Assembly (NCBI RefSeq): GCF_007489285.1
Contig: NZ_VLIY01000002.1
Location: 124,001 to 188,000, forward strand
Length of the DNA stretch: 64,000 nt
Source of the DNA: Skermania sp. ID1734
GTDB lineage: Bacteria; Actinomycetota; Actinomycetes; Mycobacteriales; Mycobacteriaceae
Reading direction: 5' to 3'
The position numbers and the translations under genes are program-made. Below are positions 61,038 to 64,000 of this stretch, in pieces. The notes below the pieces were generated by a model. It had not been told where the DNA came from and made no database searches. It worked only from the letters and a program-made list of their open reading frames with translations. The first letter of the stretch is position 1; the number at the start of each line of letters is the position of its first letter.

Positions 61038-62063
61038 ATGCGTGGAGTTGTGATGGACGCCCCCGGCCAGGTTCGGGTGGTCGAGCGAGAGGACCCGAAG
61101 ATCGAAGAGCCGACCGATGCGGTCATCCGCATCACCGCAACGTGCATCTGCGGGTCGGACCTCTGGCCCTACCGCGGTGTCGAGGCTGTCGACCACACCC
61201 TGATGGGCCACGAGTACGTAGGCGTCGTCGAAGAGATCGGCGACGCGGTAAAGACCTTGAAGGTGGGCGACTTTGTGGTCGGCTCGTTCTGCATCTCCGA
61301 CAACACCTGCGAGATTTGTCAGGCCGGGTATCAATCGCGTTGCGTGCATGGTGGATTCGTAGCCGGGACGATCGGAACCCAGGCCGAGCGCGCTCGCATT
61401 CCCCACGCGGACGGAACCCTCGTCGCCACCCCCGGTAAACCTGATGCGGAGCTGATCCCGTCGTTGTTGGCCGCTTCCGACGTGCTGGGCACGGGGTGGT
61501 TCGCGGCGGTGGCGGCCGACGTCGGGCCCGGCAAGACGGTCGCCGTGGTCGGCGACGGTGCCGTCGGACTGATGGGCGTGCTGGCAGCGAAGCAGCTTGG
61601 TGCGCAACGAATTATCGCAATGTCTCGCCACGCCGACCGGCAGCGTTTGGCTCGGGAGTTCGGGGCGACCGACATCGTCGAAGAGCGCGGCGAGGCGGGT
61701 GTGGCCGCGATCAAGGAACTCACGGATGGCCTTGGCGCACATTCGGTCATCGAGGCGGTGGGCACCCAAGAGTCGATGCTGCAGGCCATTCGGTCGACCC
61801 GACCCGGCGGTCACATCGGGTATGTCGGCGTCGCGCACGAGGGTGTCGCGCTGCCCGCCGACGAACTGTTTTTCTCGGAAGTGCACCTGCACGGCGGCCC
61901 CGCACCGGTGCGGCGGTTCTTGCCCGAACTGATTCAGCTCATCTGGGATCGAAAGATCAACCCGGGCAAGGTGTTCGACCTTACGCTACCGCTCGATGAA
62001 GCTGCGGAGGGCTACCGGGCGATGGATGAGCGTCGCGCGATCAAGACCTTGCTGACGGTCTGA
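61038..62063 (+). CDS. zinc-dependent alcohol dehydrogenase family protein
   Basis: The 341-residue medium-chain dehydrogenase has the catalytic zinc site (CICGSDLWPYRG, GHEYVGVVEEIG) and a GDGAVGLMG-type nucleotide loop (VVGDGAVGLMGV, about residue 175). The structural zinc knuckle is partial (CISDNTCEICQAGYQSRC keeps four cysteines). It probably oxidises an alcohol or reduces an aldehyde with NAD(P). AAAGGAG lies 8 bases before ATG 61038. It shares a transcript with the MFS pump and would come under the XRE regulator. Confidence 0.9.
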   Translation: MRGVVMDAPGQVRVVEREDPKIEEPTDAVIRITATCICGSDLWPYRGVEAVDHTLMGHEYVGVVEEIGDAVKTLKVGDFVVGSFCISDNTCEICQAGYQSRCVHGGFVAGTIGTQAERARIPHADGTLVATPGKPDAELIPSLLAASDVLGTGWFAAVAADVGPGKTVAVVGDGAVGLMGVLAAKQLGAQRIIAMSRHADRQRLAREFGATDIVEERGEAGVAAIKELTDGLGAHSVIEAVGTQESMLQAIRSTRPGGHIGYVGVAHEGVALPADELFFSEVHLHGGPAPVRRFLPELIQLIWDRKINPGKVFDLTLPLDEAAEGYRAMDERRAIKTLLTV

Positions 62064-62364
62064 GTGGACGGCGTGTCAGGGCTATTTGTACATGCCGTCG
62101 CGCAGGTTGATGCCGTACTCGATCCAGGCGTCATGCGTCTGGTTCGCGCACTGTTTAGGCGGTTCGGACCGGTTGTAACCGCACCGAACCGGTAGGACGG
62201 GGAGCGAAAGCATGGGAACTGCGCGAAACCGGTCGGAGTAGACACTGCCGCCGACACCGACACTTCGATCACGAATGAAGAAGCGTCACCGGCATCGTCC
62301 GGCCTAGCCTTCGTGACAAGGCCGGCAGCACGCCGAGCCAGTGACCCAAAAGGAGGCGCGACAG
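62064..62364. other. intergenic region with hairpin and possible gene remnant
   Basis: A stem lies at 62160-62191: CGGTTCGG, an AC/CA mismatch, CGGTT, a GT loop, and the complements. It may terminate the dehydrogenase transcript. On the minus strand a frame ending at 62082 reads EPPKQCANQTHDAWIEYGINLRDGMYK at its C-terminus; from ATG 62213 it would be 43 residues. It lacks a clear ribosome site, so it may be a gene remnant. Confidence 0.4.
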
Positions 62365-62814
62365 ATGCCAGCGAAGAGTTCCCCAACCGAATCCGGTGGC
62401 TTCACCGATGCCGAGCGCGCGGCGATGAAGCAGCGCGCCGCGGAGTTGCGTGCGGAAGGCAAGAAGGGTGCCAAGCAGGCCGACGGACTGCAGGCGCTGC
62501 TCGATGCAATCGAAAAGATGACGCCGGAAGATCGTGCGCTCGCCGAGCGCGTCCATGCGACGATCACGGCAACCGCGCCGGAGCTGTTGTCGAAGACGTG
62601 GTACGGGATGCCCGCCTACACGAATGCGGACGGCAAAACTATTGTGGCGTTCAAGAATTCGGGCAAGTTCAACACTCGCTACTCGACGCTGGAGTTCCAG
62701 GACGCGGCAAACCTCGATGACGGGGACGTGTGGCCGGTGTCGTACGCAATGCAGAAGTGGAGCCCCGCGGTCGAGAAAAAGCTCATCGAGCTGATCAAGG
62801 CCGCGGTCTCCTGA
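62365..62814 (+). CDS. DUF1801-family protein
   Basis: The 149-residue protein has a charged, Lys/Ala-rich helical N-terminus (about residues 1-45) and a C-terminal DUF1801 domain, recognised by PELLSKTWYGMPAYTNADGKTIVAFKNSGKFNTRY. The fold resembles YdhG/frataxin-like proteins, but the role is not established. AAAGGAGG lies 10 bases before ATG 62365, which fixes the start over the GTG at 62341. It converges with the methyltransferase gene. Confidence 0.82.
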   Translation: MPAKSSPTESGGFTDAERAAMKQRAAELRAEGKKGAKQADGLQALLDAIEKMTPEDRALAERVHATITATAPELLSKTWYGMPAYTNADGKTIVAFKNSGKFNTRYSTLEFQDAANLDDGDVWPVSYAMQKWSPAVEKKLIELIKAAVS

Positions 62815-62827
62815 CTCCCGAGGTCTG

Positions 62828-63613
62828 TCATGACCGGCGCCGCGGATGCGGCACCAGCATCGGCACCTGCCGGCGGTATTGGCGGTAGCGGTCACCGAAC
62901 GCGGTGACGAGGTCATGTTCCTCGAAACGGACGGCGACGAGAACGTAGCCGGTAACCACTGCGGCGAACAGCAATCGGCCGTCGGTCATCGTCGGAGCCG
63001 CCCAGAAGGCGATCAGAAAGCCGAGGTAGAGCGGGTGCCGCACCATCCGGTACAGCGTCGGGGTCCGGAAATCGATGGGACTGGGCGACTTTCCGGCGCG
63101 ATAGCGAAACACCTGCCGAAGTCCGAACAAATCGAGGTGATCGATGGCAAGGGTGGCGATCAGCGCGAGGGCCCAACCGGCCAGTGACAACGTGTAGATC
63201 GCAATCCGCGCAGGCGTCGCATCAACTTCCCAGACAATCCCGGTCAGGGGCCGCCACTGCCACATAACCAGCGCCAGTGCGGCAGTGGCGCACAGGACAT
63301 AGGTCGAACGCTCCATCGGTGGTGGGATGACGCGGGTCCACCGCCGCTTGAACGCCGGGCGTGCCATCACCGAATGCTGCACGGCGAACACCGACAGCAG
63401 CGCAAGGTCGATGACTATGGCGACAGCCGTCGAAGCCTCGTGACCCGAGTCGATGGTCCGCGGCACGACAAGTCCCTCCACCCAGCCGATGGAATACAGC
63501 AAAGTGGCCAGAAACAGCAGGTAGACGAGACTGCCGTAGACGGTCATCGCGCTCGCAGAGCGGCGGTGCGGCGCCGCGTCGACGGCGCGATACCTGGGTG
63601 CGGTTGTGGACAT
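62828..63613 (-). CDS. methanethiol S-methyltransferase-like membrane protein (MddA/NnrU family)
   Basis: This 261-residue protein has about five to six membrane helices and the conserved C-terminal core RYRAGKSPSPIDFRTPTLYRMVRHPLYLGFLIAFWAAP, then RFEEHDLVTAFGDRYRQYRRQVP, the isoprenylcysteine methyltransferase-like SAM-binding signature. MddA makes dimethyl sulfide from methanethiol with S-adenosylmethionine; length (about 260) and the QHSVMARPAFKRRW segment fit. Start ATG 63613 has CAGGAG upstream. The exact substrate is inferred from the family. Confidence 0.85.
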   Translation of the reverse strand: MSTTAPRYRAVDAAPHRRSASAMTVYGSLVYLLFLATLLYSIGWVEGLVVPRTIDSGHEASTAVAIVIDLALLSVFAVQHSVMARPAFKRRWTRVIPPPMERSTYVLCATAALALVMWQWRPLTGIVWEVDATPARIAIYTLSLAGWALALIATLAIDHLDLFGLRQVFRYRAGKSPSPIDFRTPTLYRMVRHPLYLGFLIAFWAAPTMTDGRLLFAAVVTGYVLVAVRFEEHDLVTAFGDRYRQYRRQVPMLVPHPRRRS

Positions 63614-63773
63614 GGCGTACTCCTGAGGTTTGCCGGTCGAAGCGGACGGTCGGGTGTTCACGAGCATGCGCGGGCGCGCAGGTACCCAGCCAGCGACCCA
63701 AGGGTGCGAAACCCTCCACCTCGATTCGGCCTGATGCGTGGCGACACAGCAGTGAGCGTGGGACAGTTCCCTC

Positions 63774-64000
63774 ATGACGGGGCGGCGAGTCGCTGTGATC
63801 GGATCCGGACCTGGTGGGCTCGTGGTAACGCGCTGGCTTGTGTCCCAGGGATTCGAGCCGACGATCTTCGAGCAAAGTCACACGCTCGGCGGCCAATGGG
63901 CGAGAGTTCCCGGCAGCAGCGGGATCTGGCCGGCGATGCACACCAACAGCAGTCGGGTCCTGACGGCGTTCAGCGACCTCGAACACGTCGACGGTGCTGT
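63774..64000 (+). CDS. flavin-dependent monooxygenase, N-terminal part
   Basis: The frame starts at ATG 63774 and runs off the right edge after about 75 residues. VAVIGSGPGGLVVTRWL is a GxGxxG FAD-binding loop, followed by FEQSHTLGGQWA, the second strand and Gly-Gly-x-Trp motif of FMO and Baeyer-Villiger type enzymes. MHTNSSRVLTAFSD also fits the FMO family. It probably oxygenates an organic sulfur, nitrogen or carbonyl compound. Confidence 0.85.
   Translation, partial: MTGRRVAVIGSGPGGLVVTRWLVSQGFEPTIFEQSHTLGGQWARVPGSSGIWPAMHTNSSRVLTAFSDLEHVDGA

Noticed and set aside
1-64000. tRNA, rRNA, CRISPR, insertion sequences or prophage
   Set aside because: I looked for cloverleaf arms, repeat-spacer arrays, transposase motifs and phage genes and found none.

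Overview
The window is high-GC chromosomal DNA with dense, short-spaced genes, GTG and TTG starts and many 4-base stop/start overlaps. The gene content points to a Mycobacteriaceae member: a lprG-P55 pair, a CtpI-type giant P-type ATPase, a monomeric isocitrate dehydrogenase (icd2 type), a GabD2-type semialdehyde dehydrogenase, a KmtR-type Ni/Co sensor with all five known ligands, and a Rv3788-like Gre protein. I see no tRNA, rRNA, CRISPR array, insertion sequence or phage gene.

Layout. 1-3.3 kb: end of an MDR oxidoreductase, a secreted protein, a Gre-family protein and malQ. 3.6-8.5 kb (minus): a YdiJ-like flavin/Fe-S dehydrogenase followed by a pyruvate:quinone oxidase-like ThDP enzyme, plausibly a lactate (or other 2-hydroxyacid) to pyruvate to acetate route. 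8.5-12.5 kb: DMT transporter, TetR regulator, class III adenylate cyclase and an unrecognised protein. 12.5-20.9 kb: icd2, an enoyl-CoA hydratase, gabD2, a GlsB-type membrane protein, a PepA-like secreted protease and an APC permease. 21.0-24.3 kb: kmtR with a CDF metal exporter, an MFS pump and a zinc-ribbon MscL. 24.4-32.3 kb: a DrrAB-like ABC exporter, then an accD-accA-fadD operon divergent from a TetR gene. 32.3-35.3 kb: a STAS protein and lprG-P55. 35.2-39.1 kb: a sigma factor, a Tat-anchored Rieske protein, an amicyanin-like lipoprotein and a Tat-exported phosphoesterase. 39.1-48.0 kb: ctpI, a second RodA/FtsW protein, and a KimA-like permease fused to an OB-fold.

48.0-51.8 kb is the most interesting part. 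A sigma-A-like promoter leads straight into an M-box Mg2+ riboswitch. It is followed by a cysteine-rich mini-ORF, two small genes, a soluble PRC/MgtE-N/CBS protein and an Nramp homologue whose metal-site residues resemble the Mg2+-transporting branch (NRMT). Three mutually exclusive pairings can be read from the leader. They suggest that Mg2+ hides the Shine-Dalgarno sequence of the mini-ORF and so shuts off the operon.

51.9-56.8 kb: a two-component system split over divergent transcripts, with three copies (one truncated) of the COG4705 membrane protein family around it. 56.8-64 kb: an ArsR/SRPBCC/AhpD-like operon, an XRE regulator divergent from an MFS pump with a strong operator-like palindrome, a zinc alcohol dehydrogenase, a DUF1801 protein, an MddA-like methyltransferase, and the start of a flavin monooxygenase cut by the window edge.
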